Positions 1 to 6,375 of a stretch of 64,000 nucleotides of DNA are shown in pieces; within the stretch, counting starts at the first letter, position 1; each line of letters opens with the position of its first letter. The notes under the pieces were generated by a model. That model did no database searches and had not been told where the DNA came from. It saw only the letters and a list, made by a program, of their open reading frames with translations. The translations under genes were made by a program, and so were the position numbers. Source of the stretch: Ruania zhangjianzhongii (GTDB lineage Bacteria > Actinomycetota > Actinomycetes > Actinomycetales > Beutenbergiaceae); assembly GCF_008000995.1 (NCBI RefSeq), contig NZ_CP042828.1, positions 124,001 through 188,000 on the forward strand. The letters are read 5' to 3'.

Positions 1-102
1 GTTGACTGGGGGCGGTGGAGTGGACGCGATCGTCTCGGCGCCCGCCGGAGCAAAGCGGGCGTCGTCGAGCGGATCGGAGGTCTTCTTGCGTCGCCAGAAC
101 AC
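1..102 (-). CDS. N-terminus of an unidentified protein running off the window
   Basis: An open frame starts at a GTG at position 102 on the minus strand and stays open to base 1, giving 34 residues. The start reads VFWRRKKTSDPLDDARF and continues into a Thr/Pro-rich stretch. Such a basic patch followed by an acidic, proline-rich stretch is common at the cytoplasmic N-terminus of actinobacterial membrane or secreted proteins, but this is only a guess. It begins 12 bp after the stop of the kinase gene at 115-1023 on the same strand, so the two may be co-transcribed. No clear ribosome binding site is visible. The product cannot be named from this fragment. Confidence 0.4.
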   Translation of the reverse strand, partial: MFWRRKKTSDPLDDARFAPAGAETIASTPPPPVN

Positions 103-114
103 GCTCTCACGGTA

Positions 115-1023
115 TCAAGGGCCCGACGGCGGAGCCTCGCCTTCCGTGAGTAGCTCGGCTCGGGCGTGGCGTCCGATGGCAGCCAGCTCCGGGTGATCGT
201 CGCTGCTCGCCAGCAGCACCCCGGCGAAGCTGGCACCCCAGGCGCGTGCGCGGGACCAGGTGGCGGCATCGGCGCCGGTGCCCGCGGTGTACCGGTCAAC
301 GAACACCGACCGGCCGGCGGCAGTGAAGGTGAGCCATGCGGTGCCCAGGTCGGTGGCCGGGTCGCCGCTGGTGGTGTCGCCGAAGTCGATGACCGCAGTG
401 AGTCGGTCGCCGGCGGCGAGCAGGTTCAGCGGGTGCAGGTCGCCGTGCAACCAGAGCGGCGGTCCGGAGTGCACCGGTGCGCTCGCGGACTCCTCGAACA
501 GCTCGCGCAGCTCGCGTGCACCGGCGAAGGTGCCCGCATCGAAGCGTGCGCGGATAGCCTCGGCCCGGTCGGCCAACGGCACCCCGCGCACCGGGTTCGC
601 AGGTGCATCGGCCTCCGCGGGGGTGTGCAGGGCGACGAGGAACTCCGCGAGCTCGCCGGCCCACTGGTCGCGTTCGCTCGGCAGCTGGGCGGCGGCGGGT
701 GCACCGGGCAGCCAGCGCGCCACCGTCCAGGACCACGGGTAGTAGTCCGTAGCGCGGCCGACGCGCACCGGTTCTGGCACGGCGACGGGCAGGCGGTCGG
801 CCAGCCGGGGCAGGACGAGCTGCTCGTGCTCGACCAGGGCGGCCGCCGCCTGCCGGCGCGGGAGCCGGGCAACCAGCTCCTCGCCGAGCCGGAGCATCAC
901 GTTGTCCCAGCCGTTGGCCACCACCTCCATCGGCAGGTCGGCCAGGTCCGGGTGCTGGTCGGTGAGCAGCCGGTGGACGAGGGGGAGGTCGACGTCGACC
1001 TCAGCGGCAGGCATCCGGGCCAT
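115..1023 (-). CDS. Aminoglycoside phosphotransferase (APH) family kinase
   Basis: This 302-residue protein has the APH/choline-kinase fold signatures: an N-terminal nucleotide-binding lobe (NGWDNVMLRLG around residue 37), the catalytic loop LHGDLHPLNLL (HGDxHxxN, about residues 192-202) and the metal-binding VIDFGDTTSGDP (about 211-222). It transfers the gamma-phosphate of ATP to a small hydroxylated substrate that cannot be predicted here; most chromosomal actinobacterial members are not proven resistance genes. The ATG at 1023 was chosen because GAAGGAGA lies just upstream. An in-frame start further up (1149) would run the protein through the intergenic repeat at 1095-1164 and is rejected. 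The neighbour on the same strand at 1213-1788 is separated by that repeat. Confidence 0.85.
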   Translation of the reverse strand: MARMPAAEVDVDLPLVHRLLTDQHPDLADLPMEVVANGWDNVMLRLGEELVARLPRRQAAAALVEHEQLVLPRLADRLPVAVPEPVRVGRATDYYPWSWTVARWLPGAPAAAQLPSERDQWAGELAEFLVALHTPAEADAPANPVRGVPLADRAEAIRARFDAGTFAGARELRELFEESASAPVHSGPPLWLHGDLHPLNLLAAGDRLTAVIDFGDTTSGDPATDLGTAWLTFTAAGRSVFVDRYTAGTGADAATWSRARAWGASFAGVLLASSDDHPELAAIGRHARAELLTEGEAPPSGP

Positions 1024-1094
1024 CGGGGTCTCCTTCGCTGGTGGTGACGGGTGCGAACCCGCAGCGCTCGCAGAGGCGGCGGGTGCGAGGTACG

Positions 1095-1164
1095 GATTCG
1101 ATACTTCGTCCGCCCGGGCGATACCGCGGAGCACGCCCGGGCGCGCCAAGTATCGCGTGATTCA
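1095..1164 (+). repeat. Dispersed 70-75 bp intergenic repeat, copy A
   Basis: The first of five copies of a palindrome-rich element (others at 1852, 11913, 41539, 58985). It opens with GATTCGATACTTCG, has a central GGGCGATACCGCGGAGCACG, and closes with AAGTATCGCGTGATTCA. The segments CGATACTT and AAGTATCG are exact reverse complements, so the transcript can fold into a hairpin. Copies A and B agree at roughly nine of ten positions. It lies in the spacer upstream of the kinase gene at 115-1023. Confidence 0.8.
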
Positions 1165-1212
1165 ACGTGCGCAGGGCCGGGCGGGCGGTCGGAGCCGTGC
1201 GGGGGAGTGGGG

Positions 1213-1788
1213 TTAGGCGTCGATGTCAGCGGTGCCGGTGACCGGCGGCTGGGCGGACCAGGGGAACGAGATCCACCGGTCAGTGCGCCGCCAGGTGTAG
1301 TCCGGCTCAATGATCGATCGCGGTTTGGTGTACAGCACCGCCGAGCGCGCCTCGCTCGGCAGGTGAGCGACCCGCAACGGTGCCGGACGTTCCGAGGAGG
1401 CTGCGCCGTCGGGCTCTGGAGAGGGCACCCCCTCCTGCAGCAGGTTCATCACTACCTGCAGGGTGCGCCCGGAGTCGGCGACATCGTCCACCACCAGCAC
1501 CTTCGCCCCGGCGAGCACACTGGTGTCCAGTAGCGGCGGCAGTACCACCGGGTCGGGCAGGGTCTCCTCGATATCGGTGTAGAACTCGACGTTCATCGTG
1601 CCCATCGCCTTCACCCCGAGCGCATAGGCGATCGAACCGGCTGGCACCAGCCCGCCACGGGCCACCGCGATCACCAGGTCCGGCATCCAGCCGCTCGCAT
1701 GCACCGTGCGGGCCAGATCTCGGGCCGCCTCCCCGAACCGTTGCCAGGGGAGTACTTCCATCGCGGGCGGAGGAGTCGCAGCGGTCAT
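1213..1788 (-). CDS. Phosphoribosyltransferase family protein
   Basis: This 191-residue type I phosphoribosyltransferase has the PRPP-binding loop VLVVDDVADSGRTL at about residues 97-110 and an upstream ARGGLVPAG loop (about 44-52). Family members transfer phosphoribose from PRPP to a purine or related base, or act as regulators. The spacing and the MNVEFYTD segment resemble the xanthine/guanine-type branch often annotated in actinobacteria simply as phosphoribosyltransferase. The ATG at 1788 is used; a second Met at residue 10 is possible. The C-terminus carries WISFPW followed by a short tail. The upstream region shared with the HAD gene at 1997 contains repeat copy B. Confidence 0.85.
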   Translation of the reverse strand: MTAATPPPAMEVLPWQRFGEAARDLARTVHASGWMPDLVIAVARGGLVPAGSIAYALGVKAMGTMNVEFYTDIEETLPDPVVLPPLLDTSVLAGAKVLVVDDVADSGRTLQVVMNLLQEGVPSPEPDGAASSERPAPLRVAHLPSEARSAVLYTKPRSIIEPDYTWRRTDRWISFPWSAQPPVTGTADIDA

Positions 1789-1851
1789 ACCCGTGACCTT
1801 ACCTGCGCTCGCCGTTCTGCCGCTGCCACCCCGGCCCCCTTCGACTTGACT

Positions 1852-1921
1852 GGAATCAGGCGATACCTGGCGCGCCCGGTCGTGCTCCGCGGTATCGCCC
1901 GGGTGGACGAAGTATCGAATA
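1852..1921 (-). repeat. Dispersed 70-75 bp intergenic repeat, copy B
   Basis: Reverse-complement copy of the element at 1095-1164, between the divergent phosphoribosyltransferase (1788) and HAD phosphatase (1997) starts. It differs from copy A at only a handful of positions, and the CGATAC/GTATCG arms are preserved. Confidence 0.8.
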
Positions 1922-1996
1922 CGTGGGCTGTTGGCGCTGCTGCCGCTGCTGCCGCTGCTGCCCTCGGGCCCGTGCGCCCCGGGTTACGGTGCGGGA

Positions 1997-2842
1997 ATGA
2001 GTATCCGGCTGATCGCCACCGACCTGGACGGGACGTTGTTGAGCGGACCGACCACGATCTCGGCGCGCAACCGTGCCGCCCTGGATGCCGCCCGAGCGTT
2101 CGGTATCGAGGTGGTGCCGGTGACCGCCCGGCAGCCGCTCGGGCTGAGTCCGATCGCTGAGCTCGCCGGATTCACCGGGTGGGCGCTGTGCGGTAACGGC
2201 GGGCAGGGCATTCACCTGACCACCGGCGAGGAGCTGTTCTCTGCCTACCTGGAGGCCGGGACCCAGCAGGCGGTCGCTGCGGCGCTGTTGAAGACTCTCC
2301 CGGAGGCGATGTTCGCGAGCGTTCGCGAGGGCGGGCGGGTGTTCGTGGCGCAGACCGAGTACGCCCGGTCGGCCACCTTCTCCGACCACAAGCGAGACCC
2401 CGCCGAGATGGAGGTGCAGCCGCTCACCGAGGTGCTCGCCGAGCCCAGCCTGAAGCTGATCGTGCGCCACCCCGAACTCGGTAACGACGATCTCCTCGGC
2501 CTGATCGCCGGGCTCGGCCTGGACGGCTTCGCCGCCACCCACTCGGGCGCCCCGTTCGTGGAGGTGCTTGCGCCGGGAGTGTCCAAGGCGTGGGGCCTGG
2601 GGCAGCTCTGCGCCCACCTGGGGATCGACCGGAGCGAGGTGCTGGCGTTCGGGGATGCGCCCAACGACGCCGAGATGCTCGCCTGGGCCGGCCGCGGGGT
2701 GGCCGTGGCGAACGCCGAGCCGGTCACGTTGGCTGCGGCGGACGAGTTGGCGGCGAGCAACCTCGATGACGGCGTTGCTCAGGTCATCGAGAGTGTGCTC
2801 GCCGCCCCTGTCGAACCGGAAGGTCTGCTCGGCGGCGCCTAG
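1997..2842 (+). CDS. Cof-type HAD superfamily phosphatase
   Basis: A 281-residue haloacid dehalogenase superfamily hydrolase of the Cof/YbiV subgroup. Motif I is DLDGTLLSG near the N-terminus (the first Asp is the nucleophile), and the late acidic motif GDAPNDAEML binds magnesium. A cap domain of about 100 residues lies between them. Members dephosphorylate sugar phosphates, FMN or similar small phosphates; the substrate is not predictable here. The ATG at 1997 is preferred because MSIRLIATDLDGT is the usual N-terminus; the frame is open further upstream but only through repeat copy B and low-complexity sequence. It ends 22 bp before the convergent CsbD gene. Confidence 0.88.
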   Translation: MSIRLIATDLDGTLLSGPTTISARNRAALDAARAFGIEVVPVTARQPLGLSPIAELAGFTGWALCGNGGQGIHLTTGEELFSAYLEAGTQQAVAAALLKTLPEAMFASVREGGRVFVAQTEYARSATFSDHKRDPAEMEVQPLTEVLAEPSLKLIVRHPELGNDDLLGLIAGLGLDGFAATHSGAPFVEVLAPGVSKAWGLGQLCAHLGIDRSEVLAFGDAPNDAEMLAWAGRGVAVANAEPVTLAAADELAASNLDDGVAQVIESVLAAPVEPEGLLGGA

Positions 2843-2864
2843 TGGCGCGGCGATTCCTAGCGGC

Positions 2865-3038
2865 TCAGCGGTTGAACGCGTCCTTGATCTTCTCGCCGGC
2901 CTTCTTCACATCCGAGGCCGCCTGGTCCTTACGACCTTCGGCCTGCAGCTCTTCGTCGCCGGTGGCCTTCCCGGCAGCTTCTTTCGCCTTGCCGGTCGCG
3001 CCTTCGGCCGTGTTCTCGAACTTGTCGCCTAGTCCCAT
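2865..3038 (-). CDS. CsbD family small stress protein
   Basis: A 57-residue protein starting MGLGDKFENTAEGATGKAKE and ending KAGEKIKDAFNR. This is the CsbD pattern: a short, charged, Ala/Gly/Lys-rich helical protein with alternating acidic and basic residues. CsbD proteins are general-stress induced in many bacteria; their biochemical role is not established. A strong AGGAGGG site lies six bases before the ATG at 3038. It converges on the HAD gene. The upstream spacer (3039-3387, about 350 bp) holds a three-unit tandem repeat and otherwise nothing recognisable except the promoter side of ptsH. Confidence 0.85.
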   Translation of the reverse strand: MGLGDKFENTAEGATGKAKEAAGKATGDEELQAEGRKDQAASDVKKAGEKIKDAFNR

Positions 3039-3095
3039 AGTGCCCTCCTGATTGTGCGGTCAGTGTCCTCAGGCTGCGGCCAGGGGTCCGCCACG

Positions 3096-3186
3096 GCAAC
3101 CGGAACGCCGCCGGCCAGGGGCTCGCACGGCAACCGGAACGCCGCCGGCCAGGCGCCCCGCACCGCAACCGGAACGCCGCCGGCCA
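3096..3186. repeat. Tandem repeat, three units of 34-35 bp
   Basis: The 22-base core beginning GCAACCGGAACGCC occurs at 3096, 3130 and 3165, separated by variable GGGGCTCGCAC-like linkers; a partial fourth flank precedes the first unit. Cores are identical while linkers vary. It lies in the non-coding gap between csbD and ptsH. Confidence 0.85.
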
Positions 3187-3387
3187 TGGGCCCTCTTCGC
3201 CCGGAGGGAGACAGCGCGGATCGGGTATCGGTGACAGCGAGCGACGCGCACCGGGTGCTGCGCTCGGCCCAGGGCTGGGCCTGACCGTCCGTCGGCTGCG
3301 TCACATTCCCAGTCGGCGCCCAGGGAATTCCCAGATCGCTCGGGTAGGTTGGGGAATTCATGCGAACGCGCCGATGAAGGACTGAGG

Positions 3388-3654
3388 ATGGCCACCCGAA
3401 CCGTCACGATCGGATCCCCTGTAGGCCTGCATGCACGCCCCGCTGCGGTGTTCACCCGAGCGGTGGAGGATACCGGCGTCAACGTGCGGATCTCCAAGGA
3501 CGGGTCCGTACCGCAGGATGCCGCCAGCATTCTCGGCGTGATGACGCTTGCCGTCGAGCACGGCGATACGGTGACCCTGCACGCCGACGGCCCGCGTGCC
3601 GAGGAGGTCCTCGCTGAGCTGGCGGATCTGCTCGCCCAGGACCTGACCGCCTGA
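3388..3654 (+). CDS. ptsH: Phosphocarrier protein HPr
   Basis: An 88-residue HPr. The active-site segment GLHARPAAVF places the phosphorylated histidine at residue 15, and the regulatory-serine region reads DAASILGVMTLA with Ser47. HPr receives phosphate from enzyme I and passes it to sugar-specific EII components of the PTS in the cytosol. No enzyme I or EII gene lies in the window. The ATG at 3388 follows AAGGACTGAGG. A TetR gene starts 17 bp downstream on the same strand. Confidence 0.93.
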   Translation: MATRTVTIGSPVGLHARPAAVFTRAVEDTGVNVRISKDGSVPQDAASILGVMTLAVEHGDTVTLHADGPRAEEVLAELADLLAQDLTA

Positions 3655-3671
3655 GCGGCACCGAAGGGAAG

Positions 3672-4238
3672 ATGCGCGTGGCACGTGGAGGGCAGGTCGA
3701 CCAGAGGATCCACGAGGCCGCGATGGCGTTGCTGCGTGCCTACGGTCCGGCGGCGGTGACCATCGAAGCGGTGGCCGCAGAGTCCGGGGTAGCCCGCACC
3801 ACCATCTACCGCCGGCACCGGGACCGCGGTGAGGTGCTGGAGTCGGCGTTGAAGGAGATCGCCGCGACGAACGTTCTGGTGCCCACCGCCGACGTCTGGG
3901 CGGATATGCGCACCGCGATCGAGATCACCATCGCCACCTTCCAGCAGAACAGGGGAGTCGGGGTGTTCATGGGGCTGGTGCAGAGCGGTGATCCGGAGCT
4001 GGTGGAACTGATCCGGGAGAAGCTGCTCCGGCCGCGGATGGAGCTGGGGGTGCGGCGACTGCGTGCCGGTATCGCCACCGGGCAGGTGCGCGCCGACGCC
4101 GAGGTGGAGACGGTTGCCGATCTGGTGCTCGGGGCGGTCGCCGCGCGGTTCGCGCACGCCGGCACGTTCCCACCGGAGTGGATCGACTCGGTGGTCGCGC
4201 TGATGCGCCGAGCGCTCGAGCCCGACGGCGGACGGTAG
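3672..4238 (+). CDS. TetR/AcrR family transcriptional regulator
   Basis: A 188-residue regulator with a TetR-type helix-turn-helix at about residues 12-55 (AAVTIEAVAAESGVARTTIY) and a divergent C-terminal ligand-binding domain. The start follows GAAGGGAAG. It lies upstream of the ether-lipid-like cluster in the same direction, and a perfect TetR-style palindrome (4433-4453) sits between it and the first ferritin-like gene. By position it is the best candidate regulator of that cluster. Its spacing from ptsH allows co-transcription with HPr instead. The ligand is unknown; acyl-CoA or fatty acid sensing would fit the context but is inference. Confidence 0.85.
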   Translation: MRVARGGQVDQRIHEAAMALLRAYGPAAVTIEAVAAESGVARTTIYRRHRDRGEVLESALKEIAATNVLVPTADVWADMRTAIEITIATFQQNRGVGVFMGLVQSGDPELVELIREKLLRPRMELGVRRLRAGIATGQVRADAEVETVADLVLGAVAARFAHAGTFPPEWIDSVVALMRRALEPDGGR

Positions 4239-4432
4239 CCCGCCGGAGGTCCGGTACGGGGCCAGGTTGCCCCACCGGAGGTTGGCTCGTCGGTTGCTCC
4301 ACGGGTTGGCTCGTCGGCGCAGCCGGCCAGTCGACGAACGTGGCCCGGTCGGGCTCGCGGCCACCGTGCGGCGATCAGGTTGTCACGAGGGTTGGACCCC
4401 GCGCGGTCAACGTCGTAGGCTGACCTCAACGA

Positions 4433-4453
4433 ACGCTACAGTCCATGTAGCGT
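4433..4453. promoter_or_regulatory. Perfect palindrome, candidate TetR operator
   Basis: ACGCTACA-N5-TGTAGCGT is an exact 8-bp inverted repeat 58 bp before the ATG of the ferritin-like gene at 4512. TAGCGT inside the right arm could also be a -10 element. Size and symmetry fit a TetR dimer site. The preceding 190 bp (4239-4432) holds only a short direct repeat of GGTTGGCTCGTCGG. Confidence 0.6.
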
Positions 4454-4511
4454 ATCGGTACCGAACCCCGGCTGAGACCCATTTCGATGACCACAGCAAA
4501 GGACGGCGCGC

Positions 4512-5309
4512 ATGGCTTTCGACATTGAGCGCTTCGCCCGTGACTCTGTCCGCGTGGGCTGGGACGACCTTGACCTGGAGGTCTTCCGCACCGACCCGTT
4601 GCCGCCGGAGTCACTGCGCACCCTGCGTTACATGTGCGATGTGGAGTACCACACGGTCTGCTACCTGCGGGACATGCTGGTCACGCGTTCCCGCCGGGAG
4701 ACCGAGGTGAACGCGTTCATGACGATGTGGAACCGGGAGGAGTTCTGGCACGGCGAGGCGCTTGCGCACGTGCTCTCCCTGCACGACATCACCGTCTCCT
4801 ATGACGAGCTCAAGGCGAAACGGGTCAAGCTCGGCTGGAAGGATCGCCTCGCACCGTTGAAGCAGTCGATCATGTCCAACCTGGTGGGCAAGGACTTCGT
4901 GGCGGTGCACATGATCTGGGGCGCGGTGAACGAGTGGACTGCCGCTGCGGCGTACAAGCGACTCGCGGTGCTCGAGGGGCACCCCGGCCTGGCAGAGCTG
5001 CTCCGGCGGATTGCCGCCCAGGAGGCCCGGCACGTGGCCTTCTACGCCACCCAGGCGCGCAACCGGCTGACCAATAGCCCCAAGGCACAAAAGCTCGCCC
5101 GGCTCGCCCTGTCCACTGCCTGGCGGCCGGTCGGGTCGGGAATCGCCAGCGACGACGAGGTGACCCACGTGATGGGCCATCTGTTCGGCGGCGCGGCGGG
5201 GCGCAAGGCGATCAATGCCGTCGACCGGCACATCGCCAAGCTGCCCGGGATGGAAGGGCTCGCGGTGGTGGCGGATGCCTTCGACGCCCGCGGCATTGCC
5301 GCAGCATGA
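4512..5309 (+). CDS. Ferritin-like di-iron protein, complete metal site
   Basis: A 265-residue, all-helical soluble protein with a full ferritin-like di-iron ligand set by pattern: Glu45 (DVEYH), E77FWH80 (ExxH), Glu141 (VNEWT) and E171ARH174 (ExxH). Such carboxylate-bridged sites activate oxygen in acyl-ACP desaturases, aldehyde-deformylating oxygenases and related enzymes. I do not recognise the exact subfamily. No membrane segment or signal peptide is seen. It opens the cluster that includes a fatty acyl reductase and an alkyl-DHAP synthase, which suggests an oxidative step on an acyl, alkyl or aldehyde chain. A plasmanyl desaturase-like or fatty-acid desaturase role is inference only. A paralogue with a broken metal site follows. 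Confidence 0.75.
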   Translation: MAFDIERFARDSVRVGWDDLDLEVFRTDPLPPESLRTLRYMCDVEYHTVCYLRDMLVTRSRRETEVNAFMTMWNREEFWHGEALAHVLSLHDITVSYDELKAKRVKLGWKDRLAPLKQSIMSNLVGKDFVAVHMIWGAVNEWTAAAAYKRLAVLEGHPGLAELLRRIAAQEARHVAFYATQARNRLTNSPKAQKLARLALSTAWRPVGSGIASDDEVTHVMGHLFGGAAGRKAINAVDRHIAKLPGMEGLAVVADAFDARGIAAA

Positions 5310-5424
5310 GCGTGCCTCACCAGCTGCTGTGCGCATCGGAACACCGTTGGCGCCTTCGAACCACCGTGCAACCTGGTTCTCATCCGCGAAGGGTGTTCCA
5401 ACGCGGTGACGGTGGGGCCGGCCG

Positions 5425-6198
5425 GTGACCTTCGACGTGAAGGCGTACACCCGCGCGCCGATCGACCTGCGGCCGACGAACCTCGACCTGACCGCGTTGG
5501 CCGGCTTGGACCCGTCTACCCTCGCCACACTGGGCTACCTCTGGCAGGTCGAGCACGCCGTGCTCGACCTGATGCGGGATGTCCTGGTCACCCCCACGCA
5601 CGCCGAGTCGGAGGTCACCGCCTTCCTGGTGACCTGGGGCTACGAGCAGTACTGGCTCGCCGAGACCCTCCGCGAGGTGCTCGCCACCAATGGTGAGCGA
5701 ACAGACCACAGCCGGGACGCCGTCGTCGGCATGATGCTGCGTGGCTGGGACGACCGGGCTCGCCCGATGCTGCACTCCTTCCGCACCAATCTGCTCGGCG
5801 AGCAGGTGGTGGCCGGGCATTTGGCCACCGGCTGGTTGGACACTGCTGCGCTGGCGCTGTGCTACCGGCGGCTGGCCGCTGTGGTGCCGGCCTGCAGCAG
5901 GCTGACCGAGGCCGTGCTGCCGATGAAGGAACGGCACCTGGCCTTTCACGCCGCCCAGCTCCAGCAGCGGATCGCCGACCCCGCAGCTGCCCGGCACGCC
6001 CGGCGCGCCGCCCGCGCGTGGCGTTGGCCGGGAACCCGGTACGGCGGGTACGCCGCGGTGCACCCGGTGGTCGAGTTCCTGTTCGCGGACCGGGCAGCAC
6101 GCGCCCCGGTGCGCGCCGTCGACGAGGACGTGCAGGCCCTGCTGGACGTGGCACCCCTCACCCCGGTGCGCTCAGCACTGGGCCGTTTCGTCCGCTGA
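5425..6198 (+). CDS. Ferritin-like paralogue with degenerate di-iron site
   Basis: A 257-residue homologue of the preceding gene: both start M(A/T)FD and share VEHAVLDLMRDVLV-like and AFH/AFY helices. Aligned against the upstream protein, four of six ligands are lost: E77 to Gln75, H80 to Leu78, E141 to Thr140 and E171 to Lys168. The first helix Glu and the last His remain. It probably cannot hold two irons and may be a partner or regulatory subunit of the intact paralogue, or a duplicate taking a new role. It uses a GTG start at 5425 with a weak site. The 115-bp spacer before it carries GGAACACC/GGTGTTCC arms 45 bp apart. Confidence 0.75.
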   Translation: MTFDVKAYTRAPIDLRPTNLDLTALAGLDPSTLATLGYLWQVEHAVLDLMRDVLVTPTHAESEVTAFLVTWGYEQYWLAETLREVLATNGERTDHSRDAVVGMMLRGWDDRARPMLHSFRTNLLGEQVVAGHLATGWLDTAALALCYRRLAAVVPACSRLTEAVLPMKERHLAFHAAQLQQRIADPAAARHARRAARAWRWPGTRYGGYAAVHPVVEFLFADRAARAPVRAVDEDVQALLDVAPLTPVRSALGRFVR

Positions 6199-6375
6199 GC
6201 TGGGACGACGTCACACGCAGCAGCCGCCCCGGTGATCGCGGCGCTTGCCGGGCAGCGAAATAGCGCAGGTGCGGACCCTGCTGGACGTGGCTCCGCTCAC
6301 ATCTGTGCGCTCAGCACTGGGCCGACTCGCCTGCTGAGGCCACGGCAGTGTCCGCTTCCGCGTACAGTAACCGGA

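Noticed and set aside
115-1149. Longer version of the APH kinase starting at 1149
   Set aside because: The extra 42 residues are translated repeat copy A; the ATG at 1023 has a proper ribosome site.
3096-3186. CRISPR array
   Set aside because: Only three units, linkers of about 12 bases, no cas genes, and the core lacks CRISPR-like features.
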